This document shows, piece after piece, positions 33,447-42,629 of a stretch of DNA of 64,000 nucleotides. Below the pieces are notes generated by a model that was not told where the DNA came from, searched no databases, and was given only the letters and a program-made list of their open reading frames with translations. A program made the translations under genes and the position numbers. Source of the DNA: Asticcacaulis excentricus (lineage in GTDB: Bacteria > Pseudomonadota > Alphaproteobacteria > Caulobacterales > Caulobacteraceae); contig NZ_AP018827.1 in assembly GCF_003966695.1 (NCBI RefSeq), positions 2,274,501-2,338,500 on the forward strand, in the 5' to 3' direction. Position 1 is the first letter of the stretch. Every line of letters begins with the position of its first letter.

Positions 33447-33490
33447 GCGCATCCCAAAAAGTGGACACCGGTTTTTGGATCTGGATGCGC
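33447..33490 (+). repeat. Family A palindrome, copy A3, inside the fliF operon
   Basis: Outer arms GCGCATCC / GGATGCGC and inner arms CCAAAAAG / GTTTTTGG around the core GTGGACACCG. It begins one base after the fliG stop codon and lies about 63 bases before the fliH start. Confidence 0.85.
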
Positions 33491-33553
33491 GCCGCAATCC
33501 ATCAGCGCCGACAGGGCGCAGGCGCGCCCCAGCGACTCACAGGGGGCCTTCGC

Positions 33554-34219
33554 ATGACCCACACCCCGCCCCGATACAAAAAATTCGACTTCGGCACCGT
33601 CTATGGCGACGGCGGGCATGTGCTGGCCAGCACGCCGAAGGAGAAGAAATTCTTCACCCCCGACGAGGTCGAGGCCATTCGTCAGCAGGCCTATACTCAG
33701 GGCGAGCTGTCGGCCATGGCGCGGGCTCAGGCGGCGCAGGCGCAGGCCGTGCAGGCTCTGGCCGAAGCCGCCGGGCACGGGCTGGAGGCGCTTAATGCCG
33801 TGCTGATGAGCCACAAGGCCGAATGCGTGGAGTTGGCGCTGGTCTGCGCGCAAAAGATCGCCGCTCAGGCGCTGGAGCTGTTCCCCGAAGCGCCGGTCAA
33901 GGCGGCGCTGGAGGCGCTGAGCGAAGAAATTTCCGGCGCGCCGCGCCTGACCATCACGGCCTCATCGCCGGACGCCAATCTGCAAAAGGCCGCGCGCGAA
34001 GCCGCCGCCCTGACCGGTTTTCAGGGGGCGATTCAGTTCCGCGAAGCCGGTGGTCGCCACGTCGGGGCGTTTGAGATTCAGTGGCCCGAAGGGCGCGCCG
34101 CCTATGATCCGGACCGCATCACCGAAGCGCTGCGCGCCGCGCTCAAGGAAGTCTTGCTGGCCGAAATGGCCCACAGTCAACACCCGGCCCATACGCCGGC
34201 AACCCGAGAGGCATCATAG
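33554..34219 (+). CDS. fliH: Flagellar export ATPase regulator FliH (FlbE)
   Basis: A 221-residue protein. In Caulobacter the gene in this position is called flbE. The N-terminus KKFDFGTVYGDGG is followed by a long Ala/Gln-rich helix (AYTQGELSAMARAQAAQAQA) and a V-ATPase subunit E-like C-terminal region (ECVELALVCAQKIAAQALEL). FliH binds FliI and links the ATPase to the C ring. The ATG at 33554 has AGGGGG upstream; an ATG at 33461 in frame would translate the A3 palindrome and is rejected. It is followed after 2 bases by fliN. Confidence 0.85.
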   Translation: MTHTPPRYKKFDFGTVYGDGGHVLASTPKEKKFFTPDEVEAIRQQAYTQGELSAMARAQAAQAQAVQALAEAAGHGLEALNAVLMSHKAECVELALVCAQKIAAQALELFPEAPVKAALEALSEEISGAPRLTITASSPDANLQKAAREAAALTGFQGAIQFREAGGRHVGAFEIQWPEGRAAYDPDRITEALRAALKEVLLAEMAHSQHPAHTPATREAS

Positions 34220-34221
34220 CC

Positions 34222-34554
34222 ATGTCTGAGAATTTCCAACTGGAAGAGTTCGGCGAAGGTCAGGCCATGGTGCCCGGCGGCGACGACGAAGGCACCAAGG
34301 CGGCGGCCGATCTTGCGCCCGTCTTCGATGTGCCGGTCAACATCTCCGCCGTTCTGGGCAAGGCCTATATGTCGGTGTCGCAGCTTCTCAAGCTGGGGCA
34401 GGGCAGCGTGCTGGAGCTGGACCGCAAGGTCGGTGAAGCCATTGATATTTACGTGAACAACCGCCTGGTCGCGCGTGGCGAAGTGGTGGTGGTGGATGAA
34501 CGTCTGGGCGTGACCATGACGGAAATCATCAAGTCTGAAGATTCGGCCGGGTAA
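34222..34554 (+). CDS. fliN: Flagellar motor switch protein FliN
   Basis: A 110-residue C-ring protein. After an acidic N-terminus, the SpoA/SURF domain is complete: [20 protein letters not shown], then [40 protein letters not shown] and LGVTMTEI. It forms the base of the C ring and binds FliH and CheY-P. GAGAGGCATC precedes the ATG. Confidence 0.97.
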   Translation: MSENFQLEEFGEGQAMVPGGDDEGTKAAADLAPVFDVPVNISAVLGKAYMSVSQLLKLGQGSVLELDRKVGEAIDIYVNNRLVARGEVVVVDERLGVTMTEIIKSEDSAG

Positions 34555-34565
34555 GGAGTAGGGAT

Positions 34566-35936
34566 ATGAGACTGCTGGTTGTTGGACGCCTGAGCGGGCA
34601 ACTCTCCGCCGCCGTGAAGATGGCTATGGATGCCGGGGCCAAGGTGGCACACGTCGAAACCGTGACCCAGGCCACGGACGCCCTGCGTAAGGGGCAGGGC
34701 GCGGACCTCCTCATGGTCGATTACGAGCTGGATATCGGCGCGCTGATCGAAGCCAATGAGCGCGAACGCATCCACGTTCAGGTCGTCGCGTGCGGCGTCA
34801 ATCCCGACCCGCGCAAGGCGGCGCAGGCCATTACCGCCGGGGCCAAGGAATTCATCCCCCTGCCGCCCGATGCCGAGCTGATCGCCGCCGTGCTGGCCGC
34901 CGTCGCCGACGATTCGCGCCCGATGATCTCGCACGATCCGGCCATGCAGGCGGTGATCAAGCTGGCCGATCAGGTGTCGGCGTCGGACGCCTCGATCATG
35001 ATTACCGGCGAAAGCGGCGTCGGTAAGGAGGTCATGGCGCGCTACGTCCATGAAAAATCGAAGCGCGCGCAAAAGCCGTTTATCTCGGTCAACTGCGCCG
35101 CCATTCCGGACAACCTGCTGGAGTCCGAACTGTTCGGCCACGAAAAAGGGGCTTTCACTGGCGCCATGGCGCGCCGCATCGGCAAGTTTGAAGAGGCCGA
35201 TGGTGGCACCCTGCTGCTCGACGAAATCTCGGAAATGGACGCCCGCCTTCAGGCCAAGCTGCTGCGCGCCCTGCAAGAGCGCGTCATCGACCGCGTCGGC
35301 GGGGCCAAGCCCGTGCCGGTCAATATCCGCGTGCTGGCGACCTCGAACCGCAATCTGGCGCAGGCGGTCAAGGAGGGCACCTTCCGCGAAGACCTGCTCT
35401 ATCGCCTCAATGTCATCAATCTGGCCATCCCGCCGCTGCGCGAACGCCCGGCCGATATCGTGGTGCTGTCGGAATTCTTCGTGAAGAAATATTCCGAAGC
35501 CAATGGCATCCCGCTCAAGCCCATCGGTCTGGAGGCCAAGCGCCGGCTTCAGGCGCACGGCTGGCCCGGCAATGTGCGTGAGCTGGAAAACGCCATGCAC
35601 CGTGCGGTGCTGCTGTCGGCGGGGGCGGAAATCGACGCGGAGGCCATCCGTCTGCCGGACGGTCAGCCGCTCAATCCGGTGGCCCCGATCGGCATGGACT
35701 ACATCAACCGCGCCGCTCAGGCAGCCGAAAGCGCCGCGCGCTCTTTCGTTGGCTCTACCGTGGCGGAGGTCGAGCAGAAGCTGATCCTCGATACGCTGAG
35801 CCACTGCCTCGGCAACCGTACCCACGCGGCCAATATCCTCGGCATCTCGATCCGCACCCTGCGCAACAAGCTGAACGAATACGCGGCTCAGGGCTTAAGC
35901 ATCCCGGCCCCGCAATCGGGCGCTTCGGCGGCGTAA
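34566..35936 (+). CDS. flbD: Sigma-54-dependent flagellar regulator FlbD
   Basis: A 456-residue NtrC-family activator. Residues about 1-110 are a degenerate receiver: it starts [12 protein letters not shown], where an acidic pair would be expected, and the usual Lys-Pro near the end is Pro-Leu-Pro. The AAA+ domain has Walker [16 protein letters not shown], the sigma-54 contact motif GAFTGA, Walker B TLLLDEIS and the arginine-rich [12 protein letters not shown] region. The C-terminal Fis-type HTH is [20 protein letters not shown]. In Caulobacter FlbD activates late flagellar operons and represses fliF, controlled by FliX. The sigma-54 site at 26409 is a probable target. Confidence 0.95.
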   Translation: MRLLVVGRLSGQLSAAVKMAMDAGAKVAHVETVTQATDALRKGQGADLLMVDYELDIGALIEANERERIHVQVVACGVNPDPRKAAQAITAGAKEFIPLPPDAELIAAVLAAVADDSRPMISHDPAMQAVIKLADQVSASDASIMITGESGVGKEVMARYVHEKSKRAQKPFISVNCAAIPDNLLESELFGHEKGAFTGAMARRIGKFEEADGGTLLLDEISEMDARLQAKLLRALQERVIDRVGGAKPVPVNIRVLATSNRNLAQAVKEGTFREDLLYRLNVINLAIPPLRERPADIVVLSEFFVKKYSEANGIPLKPIGLEAKRRLQAHGWPGNVRELENAMHRAVLLSAGAEIDAEAIRLPDGQPLNPVAPIGMDYINRAAQAAESAARSFVGSTVAEVEQKLILDTLSHCLGNRTHAANILGISIRTLRNKLNEYAAQGLSIPAPQSGASAA

Positions 35937-36308
35937 ATGTCGGTCTTCAGCCTGTCCGGACGTATCAAAAGCTTTGTGTACGCCTTTGCCGGTATAGGTT
36001 TCATGCTGCGTACCCAGCATAATGCCTGGCTTCATGCCGTGGCCTCCGTAGGGGTTGTGGGTGTTGGATTGTGGCTAAGGGTAACACCAGCCGACTGGCG
36101 CTGGCTGATTGTAGCCATGGCTATGGTCTGGGTGGCGGAGACCTTTAATACCGCGGTCGAACATGTCTGCGATGTGGTGTCGCCCGGCTATTCCGAGAGC
36201 GTAAAACGCGCGAAGGATATAGCCGCAGGGGCGGTTCTTCTGTGTGCCTTTGCCGCGGTTCTGATCGGCGGTTTCACCTTGTGGCCCTATCTCAGGTCGA
36301 TAGGGTAA
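35937..36308 (+). CDS. dgkA: Diacylglycerol kinase (DgkA family)
   Basis: A 123-residue integral membrane kinase with three predicted transmembrane helices. It has the family signature ETFNTAVEHVCDVVSPGYSE followed by KRAKDIAAGAVLL, including the catalytic Glu and metal-binding residues. It phosphorylates diacylglycerol, or undecaprenol in related enzymes. Its ATG follows the flbD TAA with no spacer, so it is translationally linked to the flagellar operon although its function is lipid recycling. The nearest homologue could also be an undecaprenol kinase. Confidence 0.88.
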   Translation: MSVFSLSGRIKSFVYAFAGIGFMLRTQHNAWLHAVASVGVVGVGLWLRVTPADWRWLIVAMAMVWVAETFNTAVEHVCDVVSPGYSESVKRAKDIAAGAVLLCAFAAVLIGGFTLWPYLRSIG

Positions 36309-36332
36309 GAAGTGGCCACTCCTGCCTGATCC

Positions 36333-36356
36333 GGGTGCAGGGGCCGTGCCCCTGCC
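36333..36356 (+). repeat. Family F short palindrome, copy 3
   Basis: GGGTGCAGGGGC-CGTGCCCCTGC, 24 bases after the dgkA stop. Confidence 0.6.
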
Positions 36357-36394
36357 CGCCGGAGGCTCTTTAAAAGCCTACTCACTAATCGGCC

Positions 36395-36409
36395 TTAACT
36401 CTTTCTTCA
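36395..36409 (+). promoter_or_regulatory. CtrA box candidate of flhA
   Basis: TTAA-CTCTTTC-TTCA, one mismatch from TTAA-N7-TTAA, about 80 bases before the flhA start. FlhA is a CtrA target in Caulobacter. Confidence 0.5.
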
Positions 36410-36490
36410 CCACGGCATAGGTAATTTTTGCCTAATGCCAGGAGTTTATCTTCTGCGCGAAGGTACAGGCTTTTGTTTCGGGGACAGTGA

Positions 36491-38593
36491 GTGGCGGACG
36501 CGGCAACAGCCAATACAGGGGTTCAGCCCTTCAAGCTGTCTGAGGTCGCGGGCTGGTTGAAGCGCGGTGAAGTCGTGATGGCCGTCGGCATCATGATGAT
36601 CATCGTCTTCCTGATCATCCCCATCCCGGCCATCCTCCTCGATCTTTTGCTGTCCATCTCGATTGCCACCTCGGTGCTGATCCTGATGACGGCCATCCTG
36701 ATCAAGAAGCCGCTGGAATTTTCCGCCTTCCCGACGGTACTGCTGATCACCACCCTGTTCCGACTGGCGCTGAACGTCGCTTCGACGCGCCTGATCCTCA
36801 GCCACGGCCACGAAGGTCACGCCGCCGCCGGTGCGACCATTCAGGCCTTTGGCCAGTTGATCATGCAGGGCAACTTCATCATCGGGCTGATCGTCTTTGC
36901 GATCTTCATCCTGATCAACTTCGTGGTCATCACCAAGGGGTCGGGCCGCATCGCCGAAGTGTCGGCGCGCTTCACCCTCGACTCGATGCCGGGCAAGCAG
37001 ATGGCCATTGATGCCGACCTGTCGGCGGGCATCATCGACATGGAAGAGGCCAAGCGCAAGCGCAAGGAAGTCGAGATGGAATCGAACTTCTTCGGCGCCA
37101 TGGACGGTGCCTCGAAGTTCGTGCGCGGCGACGCGATTGCCGGTCTGATCATCACCGGCATCAATATTGTCGGTGGTATCCTGATCGGCATTCTGTCGCA
37201 CGGTATGCCAGCGGGTGAAGCGGCTTCGACCTATATCCAGCTCACCGTCGGCGACGGTCTGGTGACTCAGATCCCGGCCCTGATCATCTCGATGGGCGCG
37301 GGCTTTCTGGTGTCGAAGTCGGGCGTCGATGGCTCGGCCGACAAGGCGCTGGTGACGCAGTTGGCCATGAACCCGGTCGTGCTCGGCATGGTGTCGGCCA
37401 CGGCGGGCGTGCTGGGCCTTGTCCCCGGTATGCCGATCATTCCCTTTGCCGCCATTGCCATCGGGGCGGGCTTTCTGGCGTGGAAGCTGGGGCGCAAGCC
37501 CAAGGAAGACCCCGCCGCGGCGGCCGCCGCACTTGAGGCCGCCCCTGCTGCCCCGACCGAAGAAACCATGGCTGAAACGCTCGCGATCGACGATGTGAAG
37601 GTCGAGCTGGGGCTGGGGCTTCTGGGCCTGATCAATGACAATGACGGGCGCAAGCTGACCGATCAGATCAAGGCGCTGCGCCGCACTCTGGCGCAGGAAT
37701 ACGGCTTCGTCATGCCGTTTGTGCGCCTGATGGACAATATGCGCCTGCCGACACAGGGCTATGCCATCCGCCTCAAGGAGATGGAGGCCGGGGCCGGTGA
37801 GGTGCGTCTGGGGCAACTGATGGTGATGGACCCGTCCGGGCGTCAGGTCGAACTGCCGGGAGAGCATATGAAGGAGCCGGCCTTCGGGATTCCCGCTACC
37901 TGGATCGACAATGCCCTGCGCGAAGAAGCGACCTTTATGGGCTATACGATTGTCGATCCGGCCACCGTCCTGACCACGCACCTGACCGAAATCCTCAAGG
38001 ACAATATGTCGGAGCTTCTGTCCTATTCGGAGGTGGCGAAGCTGCTGAAAGACGCGCCGGAGGGCCAGAAGAAGCTGATCGACGACCTGATCCCGTCGGT
38101 GGTGACGGTGGCGACGCTGCAACGGGTGTTGCAGGCGTTGTTGAAAGAGCGCGTTTCGATCCGCGACCTGCCCGCCATCCTCGAAGCGCTGGGCGAAGTG
38201 GCCCCGCACACCAAGTCGGTGACCCAGATGGTCGAGCATGTGCGTTCGCGTCTGGGGCGGCAACTGTGCTGGCAAAACCGCGCCGAAGATGGGGCCCTGC
38301 CCATTGTTACCCTGTCGAACGACTGGGAAAACGCCTTTGCCGGATCGCTGATCGGGGTGGGGGAGGAGCGGCAGTTGTCGATGGCCCCGTCGCAGCTTCA
38401 GGAATTTATCCGCGCGGTGCGCGATACGTTCGAGCAGGTGTCGATGTCGGGCGAGGTGGCGGTGCTGCTGACCAGCCCCGGAATCCGCCCCTATGTGCGC
38501 TCGATCGTCGAGCGCTTCCGCGGCAATACCACCGTCATGAGCCAGAACGAAATCCATCCGAAGGTCCGCCTGCGGACGGTGGGACAGGTGTAG
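36491..38593 (+). CDS. flhA: Flagellar type III export gate protein FlhA
   Basis: A 700-residue inner-membrane export component. The N-terminal half has about eight transmembrane helices and the FHIPEP-family segment (FSAFPTVLLITTLFRLALNV, then STRLIL; FVVITKGSGRIAEVSARFTL; DSMPGKQMAIDADLSAG). The linker is rich in Ala and Glu. The cytoplasmic domain (about residues 355-700) includes RQLCWQNRAEDGALPIVTLS. It forms the nonameric gate ring that receives export chaperones. The start is GTG (VADAATANTG) with a GGGGACAG ribosome site. Confidence 0.97.
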   Translation: MADAATANTGVQPFKLSEVAGWLKRGEVVMAVGIMMIIVFLIIPIPAILLDLLLSISIATSVLILMTAILIKKPLEFSAFPTVLLITTLFRLALNVASTRLILSHGHEGHAAAGATIQAFGQLIMQGNFIIGLIVFAIFILINFVVITKGSGRIAEVSARFTLDSMPGKQMAIDADLSAGIIDMEEAKRKRKEVEMESNFFGAMDGASKFVRGDAIAGLIITGINIVGGILIGILSHGMPAGEAASTYIQLTVGDGLVTQIPALIISMGAGFLVSKSGVDGSADKALVTQLAMNPVVLGMVSATAGVLGLVPGMPIIPFAAIAIGAGFLAWKLGRKPKEDPAAAAAALEAAPAAPTEETMAETLAIDDVKVELGLGLLGLINDNDGRKLTDQIKALRRTLAQEYGFVMPFVRLMDNMRLPTQGYAIRLKEMEAGAGEVRLGQLMVMDPSGRQVELPGEHMKEPAFGIPATWIDNALREEATFMGYTIVDPATVLTTHLTEILKDNMSELLSYSEVAKLLKDAPEGQKKLIDDLIPSVVTVATLQRVLQALLKERVSIRDLPAILEALGEVAPHTKSVTQMVEHVRSRLGRQLCWQNRAEDGALPIVTLSNDWENAFAGSLIGVGEERQLSMAPSQLQEFIRAVRDTFEQVSMSGEVAVLLTSPGIRPYVRSIVERFRGNTTVMSQNEIHPKVRLRTVGQV

Positions 38594-38594
38594 T

Positions 38595-39092
38595 ATGACG
38601 AATGCACTCGATAGGGACGATAAGGATTTCAGCGATTACGAGCGTAAGATCGTTCGTTGCGTGCGGGAATATGGCTGGTTCGCGACAAGTGTGTTAGCGG
38701 ACCAGGAAGGTCCGGATTTCACCTATTCTATTGGGTTTGAAGCCACTGTTTCGCAGCCTGAAATCATCATGTTCTCTATCAAGCATGGGCATGATTTTCT
38801 TGGCGATATCTACAGCCTTATGAAGAACGGAAAAACCTTTGAACCCGGCATCAGGGTTCCCGAAATTTTGCGAAATCTCGATGTTGTTTTCCTTCCGGTT
38901 GATAAGCGCTTTTATTCTGAATACCCCCTATCTGCCCGTTGGTTTTACGGACATGAGAATTTTGCACTTTGGCAAATGGTATGGCCTGATCATAGCGGGT
39001 TTTTCCCGTGGCAGGACGGCTTCGCCCCTGAGTTCGCGGAGTCTCAGCCTGACCTGAGTTCTGGCAATTGGGGTGGCTTGAAAGCGGAATAG
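38595..39092 (+). CDS. DUF4262 domain protein
   Basis: A 165-residue protein with the DUF4262 pattern: KIVRCVREYGWFATSVLADQ, then GPDFTYSIGF, QPEIIMFSIK and FYGHENFALWQMVWPDHSG. The function of the family is unknown. It starts 1 base after the flhA stop but is visibly AT-richer than its neighbours and uses codons such as TTA, ATA and AAT more freely, which suggests recent acquisition. No partner gene is evident. Confidence 0.8.
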   Translation: MTNALDRDDKDFSDYERKIVRCVREYGWFATSVLADQEGPDFTYSIGFEATVSQPEIIMFSIKHGHDFLGDIYSLMKNGKTFEPGIRVPEILRNLDVVFLPVDKRFYSEYPLSARWFYGHENFALWQMVWPDHSGFFPWQDGFAPEFAESQPDLSSGNWGGLKAE

Positions 39093-39195
39093 TTTGGCTC
39101 TTATGCCGTTAGCGATTCTCCGCTATCACTTGACAGAAGAGGCCGTTTTCCGGTTTTAGAACCAAAAAACGCACCAGCGTTTCAAAGGAACCAAT

Positions 39196-39666
39196 ATGGG
39201 CGTGATCAAAAAAGCCTTCGGCAGCACGAAGCCGAAAGACATTGTCGTCGATCTGATGACCTTTGACCGCCTGCTGACCAAGCCGGTCATCCATATCATC
39301 TACTGGGCCGGTCTGGCGCTGGTGGCGCTGGGGCTGTTTGCCGTGGTGGGCGGCACCGTCGGTATTGCCATGCGCGAAGAAATGCCGTGGGGGATTTTTC
39401 TGGCCGTGCCGTTCCTGATCGGTGGGCTGCTGTTCCTCGTGGCAGCGCTGCTGCTGTGGCGGTCCTTCTGTGAATTTTACGTCGCCATTTTCCGCATTGC
39501 CGATGATCTGCGGGCCCTGCGCGCGGTGACCGAAGGCGCGAAGCCGGTGGTGGCCGAACCCGCCGCCAATCCGGTATTCACCGCTCCGGTCGAGGCCCCG
39601 GCCGCCGAAACGGTCGAAGGCGATGTGCTGGAAAACCCGTTCTTCGTCGCCAAGAAGGCGGACTGA
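39196..39666 (+). CDS. DUF4282 membrane protein
   Basis: A 156-residue protein. LMTFDRLLTKPVIHIIYWAG begins the DUF4282 region, which has two transmembrane helices (LALVALGLFAVVGGTVGIAM; IFLAVPFLIGGLLFLVAALL) and ends with RSFCEFYVAIFRIADDLRAL. A Pro/Ala-rich cytoplasmic tail follows. The family is common in bacteria without a known role. AAAGGAA precedes the ATG. It is convergent with the xylanase gene at 2 bases distance. Confidence 0.82.
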   Translation: MGVIKKAFGSTKPKDIVVDLMTFDRLLTKPVIHIIYWAGLALVALGLFAVVGGTVGIAMREEMPWGIFLAVPFLIGGLLFLVAALLLWRSFCEFYVAIFRIADDLRALRAVTEGAKPVVAEPAANPVFTAPVEAPAAETVEGDVLENPFFVAKKAD

Positions 39667-39667
39667 G

Positions 39668-40744
39668 TTACAACGCCTTGACGAAGGCCTGACCGACGGG
39701 TTTGAGCTGCCCCGCATCATCGAACAACAGCGGCTCGTCGGCGATCAGCCCCCTGTCCTTGCGGTTATACCACGAGTCCTTGTCGCGCAGGCCCCAGATG
39801 GTCAGGCCGAACTGCTGCGCCGAAGGCAGGGCCGCATAGGCTTCGGCGGCCTCTTCATAAAGGGCACGTTGGGCATCGCGGTAATCTTTGAAATCGAGCG
39901 CGTTTTTCGCGGCCTCTTTCAGGCTGATGTCGAGTTCCGACAGATGGATTTTCAGCCCCGTCGCCGCCAGATCACGCAGGGTCTCACGGATCGCGCCTCT
40001 GGGGAGATCAGCGGCGATATGGGTCTGCGTACCCAGCACATGCAGAGGCACGCCGCGCTTCAGCATCCCCTCGACCAGAGAGAGGAAGCGTTTGCGCTTG
40101 GCCGGGTAGTATTCGAGGTTGTAGTCGTTGAGGATCAGCGGGCAGGCCGGGTCGGCCTCATGCGCGGCCTGATAGGCCATGTCGATATAGGCGTCGCCCA
40201 AAACCTCGCGCCACAGGCAGTCGCGCAGGTCCGACCCGTCGTCGAGAATGGGTTCATTGACCACGTCCCAGCCATCGACATGGCCTTTGTAGTGGGTCAT
40301 CACGTCGCGGATATAGGCGCGATAGGCGACTTCGAACGCCGGGCGGTTGCCTTTCAGCCTCTGGAAAGAGTCGCCGTCCTGCGCGTACCAGATCAGGGTG
40401 TGCCCCAGAACGGACTGACCATAGTTGCGGGCCTGCTGCACGATGCGGTCGGGCGCGTCGAAGCGCAGGCTGCCGTCGGGCTGGAGGATATATTCCATCT
40501 TCATTTCCCATTCCGGCGTGAGGCGGTCGAAATGGGTGGCGATCATGGCGGCCCATTGCGGGTCGCCCATCTGCGCGGTCATGGCGCAGACGCCGAGCGG
40601 AAAAGGCGCGTGCGATTTTAGAGGCGCGATGGCACCGGTGGCCGCTTCGCCGCGCCCGCAGGCGCTGAGCAGGGCGGCGCCCATACCGGCCCCCAATGCG
40701 GCCAGAGCCGTGCGGCGGGGGAAATCTTGGGGTTTTGTCGTCAC
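39668..40744 (-). CDS. Endo-1,4-beta-xylanase, glycoside hydrolase family 10
   Basis: A 358-residue secreted enzyme. The GTG at 40744 has GGGGGGACA upstream. The N-terminus PRRTALAALGAGMGAALLSACG combines a twin arginine and a lipobox (LSAC), so a lipoprotein or Tat export route is possible. GH10 motifs: GHTLIWYAQ, WDVVNEPILDDG with the acid/base Glu, LNDYNLEY, LGTQTHI, and LHLSELDISL-like KIHLSELDI with the nucleophile Glu. One normally conserved substrate motif reads LTPEWEMKMEY, with Trp in place of the usual Asn of TPEN. It would cleave xylan internally. Confidence 0.92.
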   Translation of the reverse strand: MTTKPQDFPRRTALAALGAGMGAALLSACGRGEAATGAIAPLKSHAPFPLGVCAMTAQMGDPQWAAMIATHFDRLTPEWEMKMEYILQPDGSLRFDAPDRIVQQARNYGQSVLGHTLIWYAQDGDSFQRLKGNRPAFEVAYRAYIRDVMTHYKGHVDGWDVVNEPILDDGSDLRDCLWREVLGDAYIDMAYQAAHEADPACPLILNDYNLEYYPAKRKRFLSLVEGMLKRGVPLHVLGTQTHIAADLPRGAIRETLRDLAATGLKIHLSELDISLKEAAKNALDFKDYRDAQRALYEEAAEAYAALPSAQQFGLTIWGLRDKDSWYNRKDRGLIADEPLLFDDAGQLKPVGQAFVKAL

Positions 40745-40763
40745 CTGTCCCCCCGCGATAGTT

Positions 40764-41177
40764 TTAGCCGGCGAAGCGCAGACGCAGGGCGGCTTCGTCC
40801 ATAGCCGCACTTTCGCGCTTCAGTTCAGCCGCTACCTTCGACAGACGGGTCGTTTCGGCGACGTGCTCAAACTTCTTCAGTTCTTCAAAGGCCCCATTCA
40901 GCGAATCGCGAATACCGGCCTCTTCGTGCGCGATCAGCTCCAGTTCCGAGACGCACTGTTCGCGGCGCTGGGCCCAGCCCTTTTTATAGGCGGTCAGGTC
41001 GAAATTGAAGGCGGGTTCCTGCGCGGCGCGGGCGATTTCAAGCGCCAGTTCGGCATCGAGTGTCGAAATCTTCATTTCGACGTGGGTGCGGCGGGTGGCG
41101 ACCTCGGCCAGACGTTTCTGTAACGTCTCCACCTCGAAAGTCGAAATACGGATCAGAGACTTTACCCACGAGGCCAT
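40764..41177 (-). CDS. fliJ: FliJ-like flagellar export chaperone
   Basis: A 137-residue, almost entirely helical protein (VKSLIRISTFEVETLQKRLA; EELKKFEHVAETTRLSKVAA) located 12 bases after fliI on the same strand. Length, coiled-coil character and position fit FliJ, which binds the FliI ATPase and FlhA and cycles export chaperones. Sequence conservation of FliJ is low, so the call leans on context. The ATG at 41177 follows GGAG. Confidence 0.8.
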   Translation of the reverse strand: MASWVKSLIRISTFEVETLQKRLAEVATRRTHVEMKISTLDAELALEIARAAQEPAFNFDLTAYKKGWAQRREQCVSELELIAHEEAGIRDSLNGAFEELKKFEHVAETTRLSKVAAELKRESAAMDEAALRLRFAG

Positions 41178-41189
41178 CACGCTACTCCC

Positions 41190-42521
41190 TTATTGAGAGC
41201 TGAGAATCTGGCCCAAAAGGGTAAAGGAGTCGTCAAGACTTGTGGCCTCATCGGGGCTTTGCGACAGAAATTGTTCGATGCTGGGGTTGAGCTGAATCGC
41301 CCGATCGACCAGCGGATCGGCCCCCGTGCGATAGGCCCCGATGCGGATCAGTTCTTCCATATTGGTATAGGCTGACATGACGGCGCGGGCATTGCGCACC
41401 ACCTCCCGTTCGGGGAGGGTCTGACAGCCTGGCATGGTGCGGCTGATGCTTTTCAGCACGTCGATGGCCGGGAAGCGGCCGCGTTCGGCAATCGAACGGC
41501 TCATCACGATGTGGCCGTCCAGAATACCGCGCACAGCGTCGGCAATCGGCTCATTGTGGTCATCGCCATCGACCAGCACGGTGAACAGCCCGGTGATCGG
41601 GCCGGTTTGCGTACCGTCGGGCAGCATCGGACCGGGACCGGCGCGCTCAAGTAGCTTGGGCAACTCAGCAAAACAGGTGGGGGTGTAGCCCTTGGTCGTT
41701 GGCGGTTCACCCGTGGCCAGACCGATCTCACGCTGGGCCATGGCAAAGCGCGTCACCGAGTCCATCAGGCACAGGACCTCAAGCCCCTGATCGCGCAGAA
41801 ACTCCGACAGGGCCAGCGTCATATAGGCCGCCTGCCGCCGTTTCAGGGCGGGTTCGTCCGAGGTGGCGACGACGACTATGGCGCGCGCAATGCCGGCCTC
41901 GCCAAGCGTTTCTTCGACGAATTCGCGCACTTCGCGGCCGCGTTCCCCGATCAGCCCGACCACCACCGCGTCACAGGCCGCTTCGCGCGCCAGCATGGAC
42001 AAAAGCACCGACTTGCCGACGCCGGAACCGGCAAACACCCCCAGGCGCTGACCGCGGCAGCAGGTGGTAAAGACGTTCATCGCCCGCACGCCGAGGTCGA
42101 GGCGCTCCCCCACACGGGCGCGCGAATGGGCGGGCGGCGGCGCGGCCTTCAGCGGGTAACCGATGCCGCCCTTGGGCAATGGCCCCAGCCCGTCGATGGG
42201 CTCACCGAAGGCGTCAATAATCCGCCCCAGCCAGGCCGTCGAAGGATAGACCTTGGCCCCTTCGTTCGAAATGCGGATTTCGGCACCGGGGGCGACGCCT
42301 TCGACCGGGCCAAAAGGCATCATCAGGGCGCGGTCTTCGCGGAAACCGACCACTTCGACAGGCAGGGGGGCATCGTGGCGGCGCATGATCTCACAGCGCG
42401 AGCCCACCTCCATGAACGACATGCCGCCCTTGGCTTCGATCAGCAAACCATTGACCACGGCCACACGGCCATAGACCTGCATCGGGTCGATATTGCGAGC
42501 GGTATGGAGAAGGTCCTGCAT
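41190..42521 (-). CDS. fliI: Flagellum-specific ATP synthase FliI
   Basis: A 443-residue F1-beta-like ATPase of the type III export apparatus. The N-terminal domain has [20 protein letters not shown]. The catalytic core has Walker [37 protein letters not shown], Walker [21 protein letters not shown] and [20 protein letters not shown]. It energises unfolding and release of export substrates with FliH and FliJ. The length is usual. It forms a two-gene operon with fliJ. Confidence 0.97.
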   Translation of the reverse strand: MQDLLHTARNIDPMQVYGRVAVVNGLLIEAKGGMSFMEVGSRCEIMRRHDAPLPVEVVGFREDRALMMPFGPVEGVAPGAEIRISNEGAKVYPSTAWLGRIIDAFGEPIDGLGPLPKGGIGYPLKAAPPPAHSRARVGERLDLGVRAMNVFTTCCRGQRLGVFAGSGVGKSVLLSMLAREAACDAVVVGLIGERGREVREFVEETLGEAGIARAIVVVATSDEPALKRRQAAYMTLALSEFLRDQGLEVLCLMDSVTRFAMAQREIGLATGEPPTTKGYTPTCFAELPKLLERAGPGPMLPDGTQTGPITGLFTVLVDGDDHNEPIADAVRGILDGHIVMSRSIAERGRFPAIDVLKSISRTMPGCQTLPEREVVRNARAVMSAYTNMEELIRIGAYRTGADPLVDRAIQLNPSIEQFLSQSPDEATSLDDSFTLLGQILSSQ

Positions 42522-42591
42522 GGCCGTAAGTATGGTGAACGGGGCCTTAAGAAAGGTTAACGTTTAGACCTTACTGAGCCAACGTAACGCC

Positions 42592-42629
42592 AAAAAAACT
42601 TACCCCTTGCAAGCAGGCTTGCAAGGGGT
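42592..42629 (-). terminator. Terminator of the PemK/MazF-like gene
   Basis: Minus-strand stem CCCCTTGCAAGC / GCTTGCAAGGGG around a 3-base loop, then TAAGTTTTTTT. The gap 42522-42774 holds little else. Confidence 0.75.

Noticed and set aside
36446-38557. Open frame of about 703 codons opposite flhA
   Set aside because: It mirrors flhA codon structure, is extremely His/Arg/Asp-rich and has no ribosome site or family match.
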